Source: Rhodonellum psychrophilum GCM71 = DSM 17998 (lineage in GTDB: Bacteria > Bacteroidota > Bacteroidia > Cytophagales > Cyclobacteriaceae). From it: a stretch of DNA of 64,000 bases. This document shows, in pieces, positions 54,301 through 63,419 of this stretch. The translations under genes and the position numbers were made by a program. Where the stretch lies: NCBI RefSeq assembly GCF_000381545.1, contig NZ_KB906674.1:213814-277813 (forward strand), in the 5' to 3' direction. Positions within the stretch are counted from its first letter, which is position 1, and each line of letters opens with the position of its first letter. The notes under the pieces were generated by a model. It did no database searches. It saw nothing but the letters and a program-made list of their open reading frames with translations, and was not told where the DNA came from.

Positions 54301-55290
54301 GTGGTAAAAATAGGAAACTTAGAATTGGGGGAATTTCCCCTGCTGCTTGCGCCGATGGAGGATGTAAGCGATCCTCCCTTCAGAGCCGTTTGTAAGGAGA
54401 ATGGTGCAGACTTGATGTACACGGAATTTATCAGTTCCGAAGGTCTTATCCGCGATGCGGCAAAAAGCATTCAAAAACTCGATATTTTTGAATATGAACG
54501 GCCTGTGGGCATTCAGATTTTTGGAAATGAAATCCAATCCATGCGGGAAGCAGCAGCAATTGTAGAAGCTGCGCGCCCGGATATTCTGGACATCAATTAC
54601 GGCTGTCCTGTAAATAAAGTGGCCTGTAAAGGCGCTGGAGCTGGAATCCTTTTGGATATCGACAAAATGGTTGCGATGACTGCCGAGATTGTGAAAGCAG
54701 TCAATATCCCGGTAACGGTCAAAACCCGCCTGGGATGGTCCCAAGATACCATCAGGATTGTGGAAGTGGCAGAGCGGCTTCAGGATGTTGGCATCCAGGC
54801 CATCAGCATCCACGCCAGAACCAGACAACAGATGTACAAGGGTGAGGCCGATTGGTCCTACCTGAATTTGGTGAAAGCAAACCCAAGGCTTCACATTCCT
54901 GTTTTTGGCAACGGTGACATTGACAGTCCCGAAAAGGCAAAGGAATATCGGGACAAATACAATGTAGACGGCATGATGATCGGTAGGGCATCCATTGGAT
55001 ATCCCTGGATTTTCAATGAAATCAAGCATTACTTCGCCACCGGAGAAAAATTAGCCGCACCAGATCTGGAGCAGCGCATCCGTGTGACCAAAAAGCATCT
55101 TGATTTCTCCGTACAGTGGAAAGGGGAAAAACAGGGAATTTTGGAAATGAGAAGGCATTATACCAACTATTTCAGAGGAATGCCCAATTTCAAGCCATTC
55201 CGGGCCGAGATGGTTACGGCAGAAACCTATCAGCATGTTTGTGCCGTTCTCGATCAGGTAGCGGAGGTGTATGCGGATTATGAGTTTTAG
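54301..55290 (+). CDS. dusB: tRNA-dihydrouridine synthase (DusB-like)
   Basis: This FMN enzyme reduces uridines in tRNA D-loops. The protein of about 329 residues starts, by my reading, with GTG at 54301 (VKIGNLELGEFPLLLAPMEDVSDPPFR); no ATG fits, and the frame upstream runs over the divergent CPBP gene. Motifs are MYTEFISSEGLI, DINYGCPVNKVACKGAGAG (catalytic Cys), KTRLGW and the FMN-phosphate site GNGDID/GMMIGRA. It is followed by a weak hairpin at 55295-55323. Confidence 0.94.
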   Translation: MVKIGNLELGEFPLLLAPMEDVSDPPFRAVCKENGADLMYTEFISSEGLIRDAAKSIQKLDIFEYERPVGIQIFGNEIQSMREAAAIVEAARPDILDINYGCPVNKVACKGAGAGILLDIDKMVAMTAEIVKAVNIPVTVKTRLGWSQDTIRIVEVAERLQDVGIQAISIHARTRQQMYKGEADWSYLNLVKANPRLHIPVFGNGDIDSPEKAKEYRDKYNVDGMMIGRASIGYPWIFNEIKHYFATGEKLAAPDLEQRIRVTKKHLDFSVQWKGEKQGILEMRRHYTNYFRGMPNFKPFRAEMVTAETYQHVCAVLDQVAEVYADYEF

Positions 55291-55416
55291 GGAATTCCGG
55301 TAGGATTCTTTGCCCTACCGGAAAAACCACATTTAGATGCACAAATTATTCTTAAAATCACCCCTTTCATAGACTCAGCTCTATTTGACCGGGTCAACGA
55401 ACACATGGTCTAACAA

Positions 55417-56316
55417 ATGACAAAAGATTTGCAGCAGGAAAGTGCCCTGAAAGCCTGGGGATTTCTGATCGTATTGGCCTTGATTTGGGGAAGTTCCTTT
55501 ATTTTGATAAAGAGAGGTCTTGAAATCTTTTCGCCGGGAGAAGTCGGTGCTTTTAGGATTGTGGCGGCGGGAATGGTTTTGATCCCACTCTCTATTCCCA
55601 GATTAAAGCAGCTGAACAAAAGGCAAGTCAAAAACCTGATCATCGTTGGACTGGTGGGGAGTTTTATTCCCGCATTTTTGTTTGCAAAAGCCCAAACACA
55701 GTTGAGCAGCTCATTGACGGGGGTATTCAATGCCATGACGCCCTTATTTGTGGTGATTATCGGAGCCTTGTTTTTCAAGGCGAGAATAACGTCCAGGAAC
55801 ATGGTGGGCTTGTTGATTGCCTTTGTCGGTGTGGTCATCCTGCTGATGGTAAAGGAAGGAGCGGGTTTTGAGGGTTTTGGATCCATCAATTCCTATGCTT
55901 TTTTTGTGCTTTTGGCCTGCGTTTGTTACGGCATCAACCTGAATATCATCAAATACCGATTTGTTGCATTGAAACCTGTGGCGATTACGGCCATTTCATT
56001 GCTGATGGTCTTGCCAGCTGCCTTGATTTACTTGTTCGCTTTCACCCAATTTTCATTCAAATTGGTGCATGTGGAAGGCGCTTGGACGGCAGCTTCTTAC
56101 ATCATGCTTCTCGGGATACTGGGGACGGCCATTGCGCTGATTCTTTTCAATGTGATGGTAAAGGTCGCTACACCGGTTTTTGCCAGTTCTGTGACTTACC
56201 TGATCCCTATCGTCGCCATATTCTGGGGCTTATTGGACGGAGAAGTGCTTCTGCTTGGCCATTATTTTGGAATTGCAGCCGTGATTGTCGGGGTTTGGGT
56301 GGGGAACAAAAGGTAA
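55417..56316 (+). CDS. EamA-family (DMT) transporter
   Basis: This 299-residue protein has ten transmembrane helices in two EamA repeats. The first opens LALIWGSSFILIKRGLEIFSPGEVGAFR; the second contains LACVCYGINLNIIKYRF and TPVFASSVTYLIPIVAIFWG. The substrate cannot be told (amino acids or other metabolites in studied members). It is a single gene 126 bases after dusB. Confidence 0.93.
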   Translation: MTKDLQQESALKAWGFLIVLALIWGSSFILIKRGLEIFSPGEVGAFRIVAAGMVLIPLSIPRLKQLNKRQVKNLIIVGLVGSFIPAFLFAKAQTQLSSSLTGVFNAMTPLFVVIIGALFFKARITSRNMVGLLIAFVGVVILLMVKEGAGFEGFGSINSYAFFVLLACVCYGINLNIIKYRFVALKPVAITAISLLMVLPAALIYLFAFTQFSFKLVHVEGAWTAASYIMLLGILGTAIALILFNVMVKVATPVFASSVTYLIPIVAIFWGLLDGEVLLLGHYFGIAAVIVGVWVGNKR

Positions 56317-56597
56317 GGACAAAAGGAAAAATTCATTTGAAGCCTTCCTTTTTTTTGGTTTTTTCGATGAATAAATGTGCAGCTCCGACATCTTTTTTTG
56401 AAGAACTCATAAAAAAACAATAGCTACGGAAACGAATTTCAATCAGTAATAAAAAATTAGGATTAAGTATTTGACTATCAATACTATAAAATCAAAATAA
56501 GTTAAAATCCCCAACTGTTTTTGGCAATTATATTCTTTTTAAAAGTGATCAAACTAAGCCGATTCCAAAGGAAGAAAAAGCCAATGGCCATATGGGG

Positions 56598-57494
56598 TTA
56601 ATTTGATTCTTGGTGTTTTTTGAGTTCTTTTTTACTCATTTCTTTGGTGACCATTGCTCCTGGATGTACGGCGGTGATTTTTGTGCCCGTTTCTGTGACT
56701 ATGGAACCAAGGCTTTCATCATAGAATTTGGTCTGGATCGTTTTCATTGTCAATCCCTCATTATTCTTTTCCAGCCTGGTTTGGATCATTCTAACATGTC
56801 TTCCGGATTCATATTTCTCTCCTGAGGATTCTGCCAAAACATCACCGGGAAATACCGTTTCTCCAATTTTTACCTTGACAGAACCTGCCTTAAGCACCAC
56901 AAGTTTGGTAAAGGTACCGTCCTCATGGTAGAGTTCGATGAAGTTGTCCAAAGCACTGAAGGTGTAGCTTGTGCCTTTCAGTTCCTCATCCTCCTTTATT
57001 TGACTCACGACGCCTTTTCTTGGCGCGCAAATCAATGTAGGTGACTCAAAATGAATGGAAATCCCAACATAACTTTCGTTGGTTTTTTCAAATTTTAAGC
57101 TGTTTTCCAAATGGGTCATGTTGTAAACGGTCACTTCCACTCCCTTGTCCACGGGGAGAAGGGAAGGGATTTCTTCCTTGTTTTTGGCGAGAAAATTCCC
57201 TTTGTAGATGGTGGTGGCAAATTTAACGGTGGTACTTTGATTTGGATCCTGTTTTCTAAGCTTGGCGACTTGACTTCTTCCCGGGCTGGCAACTGCAAAG
57301 GAAGCCATCCCCGAGGAAGGGATCAGGTTTGTCAGGGATTTGAATTCAATTTTCAGCGAATAGGGAATCACATCGGGATTTTCTGCGTAGATCAACACAT
57401 TGCCATCCTTATCATATTCGGATGTTGTATTCACTTGGGAAAAGGCGGAAAAGCTAAAGATGACCGAAAACAGGGGGATTAGAAAAAAACGCAT
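56598..57494 (-). CDS. Secreted M23-like domain protein lacking catalytic residues
   Basis: This 298-residue protein has a signal peptide (MRFFLIPLFSVIFSFSAFSQ) and a beta-rich N-terminal part. From about residue 150 it has a LytM/M23-like fold: ICAPRKGVVSQIKEDEE, then FIELYHEDGTFTKLVVLKAGSVKVKIGETVFPGDVLAES, then SGEKYESGRHVRMIQ. The HxxxD zinc motif reads HFESP and the HxH motif reads HVR, so the zinc site is broken. It is probably a structural or regulatory domain rather than an active peptidase. It is monocistronic. Confidence 0.82.
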   Translation of the reverse strand: MRFFLIPLFSVIFSFSAFSQVNTTSEYDKDGNVLIYAENPDVIPYSLKIEFKSLTNLIPSSGMASFAVASPGRSQVAKLRKQDPNQSTTVKFATTIYKGNFLAKNKEEIPSLLPVDKGVEVTVYNMTHLENSLKFEKTNESYVGISIHFESPTLICAPRKGVVSQIKEDEELKGTSYTFSALDNFIELYHEDGTFTKLVVLKAGSVKVKIGETVFPGDVLAESSGEKYESGRHVRMIQTRLEKNNEGLTMKTIQTKFYDESLGSIVTETGTKITAVHPGAMVTKEMSKKELKKHQESN

Positions 57495-57599
57495 GACCGA
57501 AAGAGTTTTGATTTTAACTTTAAATTAAGGCCATCTTTTTGAAACACAAAAACAATTTGACTAATTTATTATTTATTGGTGCAAAAAAAATTAAAACCA

Positions 57600-58670
57600 T
57601 TACTCGTTAAGGCTATTTCTCCATGCAAAAGCCAGCATGGGCAATTGTTGGTAACTGTTGACTCCCGCTTTTACCCCCTGTGCTTTTAGGAAAATATCAT
57701 TGGATTTTCTGCTGATTTCCAATGAAATGGGCTTATACTGTTGTCCCGTTTCATTTATTGAGACCAAATCATTTCGGATGCCTCTTGGAAGCGTTTTGTA
57801 AAAATGCGTATACAATTCCTTGGACATTCTGTAGAGGTCGTTCATCTGATACCGAAGGAGTCTCAGCTGCCCCGAATACTGCAACAAGGGGTGATCGCTA
57901 TTGGAGCAAATGACCCAGCCTATAAAATTGGCTTCTCCCTCGTCCGTTACACCATAGCTGTGCGCCATTTCGTGGGCGATGGTGAAGGGTTTTTCCAGGG
58001 GATGCAAGGAGGGGTCGATATAGCTTTCTCCGGTAAAGGGGAAATAAATTCCCAGAATTCCCATTCTCCGCATAAAACCAGCTGGATAAAATTGTTTCGT
58101 TCTGGGTTCACCCGTAAAATTCAATCCCAAAAGGAACATGTTTTCGCGCATGTTTGCCCGAACCAATTTTTCAAGGTCATCGTATTCCATGGTCTGTCCA
58201 ATCGGCACGGTATCTTCTTCGATATTGTAGCGGAGCTGGTTGAGGATATTCCTGGTCAGTTCAATTTCTCTGATCAGCTGTTCCTCATTGAGCGGAACCG
58301 GTTTCATCCCGATTTGCTGAAAGATCGGTATCCTTTGGTAATTGTATCCCCAAAGCACCAAAAAGAAAAAAACCAAAGCCCCAAGATAATTGAAGAGGGA
58401 ACGGATGGAATGTCCCAACTTGTTTTTCCAACCTTGCTTTTTTCTGAAATGATAAATGAAAATCCCAAAAAAAATGAAAATGGAGGCAACGAATAGATAC
58501 ACTGTGGCAAAAGGAAGCTGGGAGATGGTTTTGTCAATCAGGTTTCTGACGCCCGGAAAAATGGTCCTTGAGTAGATTGCCTCTGTTTTTATGGGGTTTT
58601 GAACAGTTAAATACCGAATCAACAGACTGATCAGCCCCAAGAGGGTCCATGTCCAATTCCCTTTGAGCAT
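57600..58670 (-). CDS. DUF3810 family membrane metalloprotease-like protein
   Basis: This 356-residue protein has three N-terminal helices (about 8-22, 52-75 and 90-108) and then a soluble domain with an HExxH zinc motif (FTIAHEMAHSYGVTDEGEANFIGW; the second Glu region EGEANF could give the third ligand). This matches DUF3810. The substrate is unknown. Start and length are normal for the family. Confidence 0.88.
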   Translation of the reverse strand: MLKGNWTWTLLGLISLLIRYLTVQNPIKTEAIYSRTIFPGVRNLIDKTISQLPFATVYLFVASIFIFFGIFIYHFRKKQGWKNKLGHSIRSLFNYLGALVFFFLVLWGYNYQRIPIFQQIGMKPVPLNEEQLIREIELTRNILNQLRYNIEEDTVPIGQTMEYDDLEKLVRANMRENMFLLGLNFTGEPRTKQFYPAGFMRRMGILGIYFPFTGESYIDPSLHPLEKPFTIAHEMAHSYGVTDEGEANFIGWVICSNSDHPLLQYSGQLRLLRYQMNDLYRMSKELYTHFYKTLPRGIRNDLVSINETGQQYKPISLEISRKSNDIFLKAQGVKAGVNSYQQLPMLAFAWRNSLNE

Positions 58671-58834
58671 TGTGGTGGTGAGGGTTTATTTGAGGTTTGA
58701 GAAATCAAAAGGATGCTATCCTAAAGGTTACCGTTGTTAACCCTTACGTCACAAACGTCTCCAGGTTCCCAATAAGGATTGAGAATCTGGAAACTTGTGT
58801 TTAGGTGTCGTATTTTTTGTGAAGAAACGGAGGA

Positions 58835-59416
58835 TTACACTCCTTCGGCCACCACTTCCTTAACTTCAGGGAGCATGCGGGTCAGAAGATTTTGGATGCC
58901 GGCTTTGAGGGTGACGGTACTTGAAGGGCAACCTGAGCACGACCCTTGTAATAGTACCTTAACCACGCCTTCGTGAAAACTGTGGAAGACAATCGCACCA
59001 CCATCCTGCTCGACGGCAGGTCTGATGTATTCATCCAATATTCCTTTGATTTTTTTCACGACTTCAGAGTCGTTTTCATCGAACAACGGATCTTTTTCAA
59101 AGTTTATTTGTACGGCAGGTTTTCCAGACTCCAGATAATTTTTGATATGGCCACGGACGATGTCTTGGATTTCTATCCAATCTACCTCAGTGTTTTTGGT
59201 TACTGTTACAAAGTTCGAAGCAATAAAGACACGCTCCACTGCGTCGAAATTAAACAATTCATTTGCCAAGGGCGAGTTTTCAGTGCTTTCCTGATCAGGA
59301 AAGTCAAAGCTTACGCCATCGTCAGCCAACATAAAATTCACCACAAACTTCAGTGAGTTTGGGTTTGGGTTGGCTTCCATATATATATGAACGGGTTTCT
59401 TTTGAGCTTGCAACAT
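58835..59416 (-). CDS. Nfu-type Fe-S scaffold/carrier protein
   Basis: This 193-residue protein has an Nfu N-terminal domain (MEANPNPNSLKFVVNFML, FNFDAVERVFIASNFVTVTK) and the NifU C-terminal domain with the cluster-binding CxxC (LLQGSCSGCPSSTVTLKAGIQ). It carries Fe-S clusters to target proteins. It is monocistronic, with an imperfect hairpin downstream (58761-58790) that lacks a clear T-run. Confidence 0.94.
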   Translation of the reverse strand: MLQAQKKPVHIYMEANPNPNSLKFVVNFMLADDGVSFDFPDQESTENSPLANELFNFDAVERVFIASNFVTVTKNTEVDWIEIQDIVRGHIKNYLESGKPAVQINFEKDPLFDENDSEVVKKIKGILDEYIRPAVEQDGGAIVFHSFHEGVVKVLLQGSCSGCPSSTVTLKAGIQNLLTRMLPEVKEVVAEGV

Positions 59417-59487
59417 GGTAAGATTGAGTTTGAATTGTGATTCGTAATTTTAGTAACAGCATTCGGGGTGATAAGTTCCAGAAACCA

Positions 59488-60147
59488 TCAATTTTGCCAC
59501 TTTGGTTTGAGGATTTGAAAAAGGTAACTGAGGGTAAATTCCAGATTGGTTGAATTCATGTCAAAAATCCTGTTTTGACTTTCTGGTCGTCCAAATTCAT
59601 AAGAGAATCTCAAATCTGCCGCCACCGTACTTTTCCCAAACAGATTGGACAATCCAACTCCCGCCGTAAGGCCATACATAAAATTCTTGGGGGCATCCCC
59701 AGCTCCGCCATAAGTGGGCAACAAGCCATTCCCTTCATATTCTCTCTTTAGGTCAGTTGCATTCATCAGAAAACCGAAGTGTGGACCAAGCTTGACATGA
59801 AATTTGCCCCTGTTTCCAAAATAAAAGTTCGATAAAAAAGGAATTTTAAGGTATTCCAAAGAGGTTTGGTTGACTCTTTCCAAGGTGTCTCTTTGGGTAT
59901 AGCCGAGTTTGATAAACTGGAATTCCAGGCTCGCACCCGCATTTTTTGCCAAATACTGTTCGATGACAAACGAAAAAGTGGGGGCTTTGATTCCTCCGAC
60001 TCGGTCTGCCCGTCTACCGACCTCCGCCCGGTAGGTGAGGGTGGAGGTGGAAAAACCACCCCTAATCCCAATGTTTGTTTGGGCTTGAATGGTTTCCGTC
60101 AGAATCAAACCAAGAGAAAAAAGGCAAACCAGTATTTTCCATTTCAT
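59488..60147 (-). CDS. Outer-membrane beta-barrel (porin-family) protein
   Basis: This 219-residue protein has a signal peptide (MKWKILVCLFSLGLILTETIQAQ) and a small barrel: TNIGIRGGFSTSTLTY, AGASLEFQFIKLGYTQ, FHVKLGPHFGFLMNA and the final strand NLEFTLSYLFQI. It is the OmpW/PorT-like size class (outer membrane protein beta-barrel domain), with no decisive relation to PorT. An in-frame ATG at 60183 would give no signal. It is monocistronic. Confidence 0.85.
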   Translation of the reverse strand: MKWKILVCLFSLGLILTETIQAQTNIGIRGGFSTSTLTYRAEVGRRADRVGGIKAPTFSFVIEQYLAKNAGASLEFQFIKLGYTQRDTLERVNQTSLEYLKIPFLSNFYFGNRGKFHVKLGPHFGFLMNATDLKREYEGNGLLPTYGGAGDAPKNFMYGLTAGVGLSNLFGKSTVAADLRFSYEFGRPESQNRIFDMNSTNLEFTLSYLFQILKPKWQN

Positions 60148-60275
60148 GCCCAAAAATAAGAAATGATTTACCAAGCCATACACTTTGACGATAAATCATT
60201 GATTTAATCTTGGTTTTCCATCGTACAAAAATGGAGGTTGAGGGCTGTTTTTTAAAAGATTTAAGTTGAAGAGGT

Positions 60276-60452
60276 TTAACCCGTTTTATGCATTGGCTAT
60301 TTTCTTCCATCTTATAATTGAATAATAATCATTTAGGTGTTTGCTTTTATTGACTTCAGCCTATCGATATTGCCCCTCATTCTTTAAATAGGCTGATTTT
60401 CTTGCAGTTTCAGCTCCGCTTTAAGAGACCTGATGTGCCTATTTCAGATTAA
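60276..60452 (+). repeat. Dispersed intergenic repeat, copy 5 (forward)
   Basis: It starts TTTAACCCGTTTTATGCATT, carries ATAATCATTTAGGTGTTTGC, TTATTGACTTCAGCCTATCG and GGCTGATTTTCTTGCAGTTT, and ends GCCTATTTCAGATT. The left end is identical to the family consensus. Confidence 0.85.
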
Positions 60453-60490
60453 AAAAAATCACAGCAACGTTTGGGTTGCTGTGATTTTTT
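60453..60490. terminator. Terminator after the gltX-side small gene
   Basis: A stem ATCACAGCAAC/GTTGCTGTGAT with A- and T-runs on either side directly abuts repeat copy 5. It would end transcription of the 60559 gene on the minus strand. Confidence 0.85.
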
Positions 60491-60558
60491 GAACTTTGTA
60501 GGAGGACTTTCCCTCCTTTTATTTGGAGAAAGGATTTAGGATGGAATTGGAAGAGTAC

Positions 60559-60765
60559 TTATTTTTTCTTCTTGCCCGTCTTGATATCATCAATATCTTC
60601 CCTGTCCTTCAGTTTCTTATCTTCCACGTTTTTGTTAAGGAACTCATTGAGCTTGTCGATGGGAAAACTGCTGGAAATTTCACCGAATGAATTGATGTTC
60701 ATCTTGAACCCTTCAAGATCACTGTGGACTTTGGGGTTTTCTTCCTTTTTTGATTTCTTGGCCAT
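60559..60765 (-). CDS. Small lysine-rich protein, unknown function
   Basis: This 68-residue, highly charged protein has Lys-rich ends (MAKKSKKEENPK and KTGKKKK) around a short ordered core (DLEGFKMNINSFGEISSSFPIDKLNEFLNKNV). It lies between gltX and a terminator on the same strand, 91 bases after gltX. An ATG two codons upstream (60771) is an alternative start. I do not recognise a named family; its character suggests a real small cytoplasmic protein that may bind nucleic acid or ribosomes (inference). Confidence 0.7.
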   Translation of the reverse strand: MAKKSKKEENPKVHSDLEGFKMNINSFGEISSSFPIDKLNEFLNKNVEDKKLKDREDIDDIKTGKKKK

Positions 60766-60856
60766 GGTCATTGCGGTTGTTTCTCTCGGATGAATTGGAC
60801 AGACTTAGATTAGTTTACAAGAATCTAAAGGTCCAAATCCAACGAAGAGATGGTTT

Positions 60857-62395
60857 TTATGAATTTACTTTCAAGGTTTCTAACGCAAAAGAGATCCTTT
60901 TGATTAATTCTTCTTTCCCAATGATGTTGAAAACAGGCATCAATTCAGGTCCCGCTCCAACACCGGTTACTGCGAGTCGAATCGCTTGCATGATTTTGCC
61001 GAGTTTTATACCATTTTCTTCCGAAGCGGCTTCCAGTAGTGATTTTGCGTTCTCAGGGGTGAACTCACCCGAAAATTGCAAAAGCTTTTCTCTGTACGTC
61101 CCCAAAACTGTTTCGGTATCTGTATTCCACTTTTTTGAGGCGATGTCTTGGTCGAATTGACTTGGCGCAATCAGCATAAACCGACCTTCTTTCCAAAGGT
61201 CAGCAGGGAAAGTTGCACGCTCTTTGACGACATGGGCGATTTGGGCAGCCTTGCTTGCCTCCACGGTCAATCCTTCTTTTTCTACATCAGCAATCAGATA
61301 TGCCGCCAATTCCTCGTCCGTTTTGGCTCTCAGATATTGCTCATTGAACCATTTGGCCTTGTTGATGTCGAATTTGGTGCCTGATTTCCCAATCCGCTCG
61401 ACTGAAAATGCCTCTACCAATTCCTCCAAAGTGAATAACTCACGATGGTCCCCAGGATTCCAACCCAAAAACGAAAGGAAATTCAAAAATGCATCTGGCA
61501 GATATCCAGCTTCCCTAAAACCTGCAACAATATCACCGGTGTTTGGATCTGACCAGTCCAAGGGGAAAATAGGAAAACCGTGTTTTTCGGCATCTCTTTT
61601 GGAGAGTTTACCATTTCCATCGGGTTTCAACAACAACGGCAAATGGGCAAACTGAGGCATGGTATCTTCCCATCCAAAGTACTTGTAAAGCAAGACGTGT
61701 AAAGGTGCCGAAGGCAGCCATTCTTCTCCACGGATCACATGCGTGATTTTCATAAGATGATCGTCCACGATATTGGCCAAGTGGTAAGTGGGCATGCCGT
61801 CTGATTTCATCAGAACCTTGTCATCCAGTGAATTGGAATGAACCAAAACCCATCCACGAATCATGTCATTCAGTCTTACTTCTTCTTTTCTAGGTATTTT
61901 GACGCGGATCACGTAAGGTTCTCCAGAGGCCAATCTTTCCTTTACCTCATCCTCGGGAAGGGTTAGGGAGTTTTTCATCTGGGTTCTTGTGATGGAATTG
62001 TACTGCGGAGACACAACGCGCGCTGCCGTCAACCTTTCCCTCATGGCATCTAATTCATCGGGCGTATCGAAGGCGTAGTATGCGTGGCCTTTTTCGATCA
62101 GATCCATCGCATATTGCATGTACATCGGCTTCCGCTCAGACTGCCTGTAAGGCCCGCAATCTCCCGGATTCCAAGGGCTTTCATCAGGTGCGATTCCCAA
62201 CCAATTCAAGGATTCCTTGATGTATTCTTCGGCACCTGGAACAAAACGGTTTTGGTCTGTATCCTCGATTCTTAATAAAAATTTTCCGCCCATTTTTCGG
62301 GCAAAAAGATAATTGTAAAGGGCGGTTCTAACCCCTCCTATATGTAAAGCTCCCGTCGGGGAGGGTGCAAATCTAACGCGTACTTCTTTATTCAT
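60857..62395 (-). CDS. gltX: Glutamate--tRNA ligase
   Basis: GltX charges tRNA-Glu. The 512-residue class I synthetase has the HIGH motif in PSPTGALHIGGVRTALYNYLF, the Rossmann core, KLSKRDAEKHG as the KMSKS motif, and the helical anticodon-binding domain. The length is typical of Bacteroidota (about 505-515). A TATCTTTG -7 box lies about 73 bases upstream. Confidence 0.97.
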   Translation of the reverse strand: MNKEVRVRFAPSPTGALHIGGVRTALYNYLFARKMGGKFLLRIEDTDQNRFVPGAEEYIKESLNWLGIAPDESPWNPGDCGPYRQSERKPMYMQYAMDLIEKGHAYYAFDTPDELDAMRERLTAARVVSPQYNSITRTQMKNSLTLPEDEVKERLASGEPYVIRVKIPRKEEVRLNDMIRGWVLVHSNSLDDKVLMKSDGMPTYHLANIVDDHLMKITHVIRGEEWLPSAPLHVLLYKYFGWEDTMPQFAHLPLLLKPDGNGKLSKRDAEKHGFPIFPLDWSDPNTGDIVAGFREAGYLPDAFLNFLSFLGWNPGDHRELFTLEELVEAFSVERIGKSGTKFDINKAKWFNEQYLRAKTDEELAAYLIADVEKEGLTVEASKAAQIAHVVKERATFPADLWKEGRFMLIAPSQFDQDIASKKWNTDTETVLGTYREKLLQFSGEFTPENAKSLLEAASEENGIKLGKIMQAIRLAVTGVGAGPELMPVFNIIGKEELIKRISFALETLKVNS

Positions 62396-62706
62396 GGTAT
62401 TGATTTATGCTTTGTACAACACGGGAATTTCCCACTTGTTTTGGTTGTCCTGAATCAATTCAGACTGCAAAGATAGGAAAAGATAAGGATTGGTCTAAAC
62501 AAAAAGGGCAAGCGCTTTGGATTGCCTGCTGCGTTCATTTATTTATGGGATGCTTTTGTTGGTTTCGCTTTCCAAATAATCAAAAATCAATTGAATTCTT
62601 AAGGACCCAGCACAAATTTTCAAAAGAAAATCCACCCCATTAGCATGTTCCCCATCACTGAAGATTCTTTCAAAATATTGTCGAGAAAAGCTATCGTTTG
62701 TGGTTC
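62396..62706. other. Intergenic region upstream of gltX
   Basis: This stretch holds the gltX -7 box and a 78-codon plus-strand frame (62407-62643) with no signal, domain or plausible start; I see no gene. It runs into repeat copy 6 at 62707. Confidence 0.45.
62468..62475 (-). promoter_or_regulatory. -7 promoter box for gltX
   Basis: TATCTTTG on the minus strand fits TAnnTTTG; a TTTTTG lies about 24 bases upstream, at the long edge of accepted spacing. The predicted 5' leader would be about 65 bases. Confidence 0.5.
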
Positions 62707-62866
62707 AACCCGAAATATGCAATAGGTTTCGTAATGGGGTTTGAAGCGATAAAAAAATCAGGTATAGGCCAGATAGGGTGAAGATAAAAAACAGCAAACA
62801 AAACTCACTCACTGATTATTTGGGTTTTTTAGGCTGGAATTAAATGAATAACGCATAAAACGGGTT
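62707..62866 (-). repeat. Dispersed intergenic repeat, copy 6 (reverse)
   Basis: On the minus strand it starts AACCCGTTTTATGCGTTATT, carries AATAATCAGTGAGTGAG and CTGTTTTTTATCTTCACCCT, and ends GAAACCTATTGCATATTTCG followed by GGTT. Both ends match the consensus well. Confidence 0.85.
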
Positions 62867-62901
62867 CAATCAAGTCTTTCATACCAAAAAACAAGACTTA
62901 A

Positions 62902-62943
62902 AATCAAAAAAAAGGAACCGTTTCCAGTTCCTTTTTTTTGATT
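62902..62943. terminator. Terminator after rplS
   Basis: A stem AATCAAAAAAAAGGAAC with its complement GTTCCTTTTTTTTGATT closes the trmD-rplS unit. Confidence 0.88.
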
Positions 62944-62953
62944 GATTTTAAGA

Positions 62954-63322
62954 TTAGGCTTTTCTGCTTCTGATCTTTTCTTTGATCTTGGCAGCTTTTC
63001 CTTGACGTCCTCTCAAGTAGAACAATCTTGCTCTTCTCACCTTACCTTCTCTCAGCAATTCGATTTTCTCGATGCTTGGACCCAGGATAGGGAAAATTCT
63101 TTCTACACCCACACCATTGGATATTTTCCTTACTGTGAAGGTTTCACCATTGGAATTGATGTTTCTCCTCTGGATCACTGTACCCTGGAATTGCTGGATA
63201 CGGTCTTTGTTTCCTTCGGTGATTCTCACGTGAACATTGATGGTGTCCCCCGCTTTGAATGTTGGGAATTTGGCTCTCACCTCTTTATATTCCGCTTCTA
63301 CAAATTTAAGTAGTTCGCTCAT
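62954..63322 (-). CDS. rplS: 50S ribosomal protein L19
   Basis: This 122-residue L19 sits at the interface of the ribosomal subunits. Family motifs are [67 protein letters not shown] and a basic tail. It lies 97 bases downstream of trmD, the common trmD-rplS order. Confidence 0.98.
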   Translation of the reverse strand: MSELLKFVEAEYKEVRAKFPTFKAGDTINVHVRITEGNKDRIQQFQGTVIQRRNINSNGETFTVRKISNGVGVERIFPILGPSIEKIELLREGKVRRARLFYLRGRQGKAAKIKEKIRSRKA

Positions 63323-63419
63323 AGCTGTATATTTTATGTGCTTGTAGCAATCACGCCTCAGCGCAATTTTTTGTGAATTCTATAATTTTAAGCTCTTATT
63401 ACTATCGCCTTTGGAAATC

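Noticed and set aside
55295-55323. Hairpin after dusB as a rho-independent terminator
   Set aside because: The 10-bp stem TTCCGGTAGG/CCTACCGGAA is good, but on the plus strand no T-run follows; kept only as a weak hairpin.
56317-56597. Possible small gene or repeat copy between the EamA and M23-like genes
   Set aside because: AT-rich sequence with no repeat ends, hairpin or credible frame.
62407-62643. 78-codon plus-strand frame upstream of gltX
   Set aside because: It covers the gltX promoter and shows no domain or signal; it is most likely chance.
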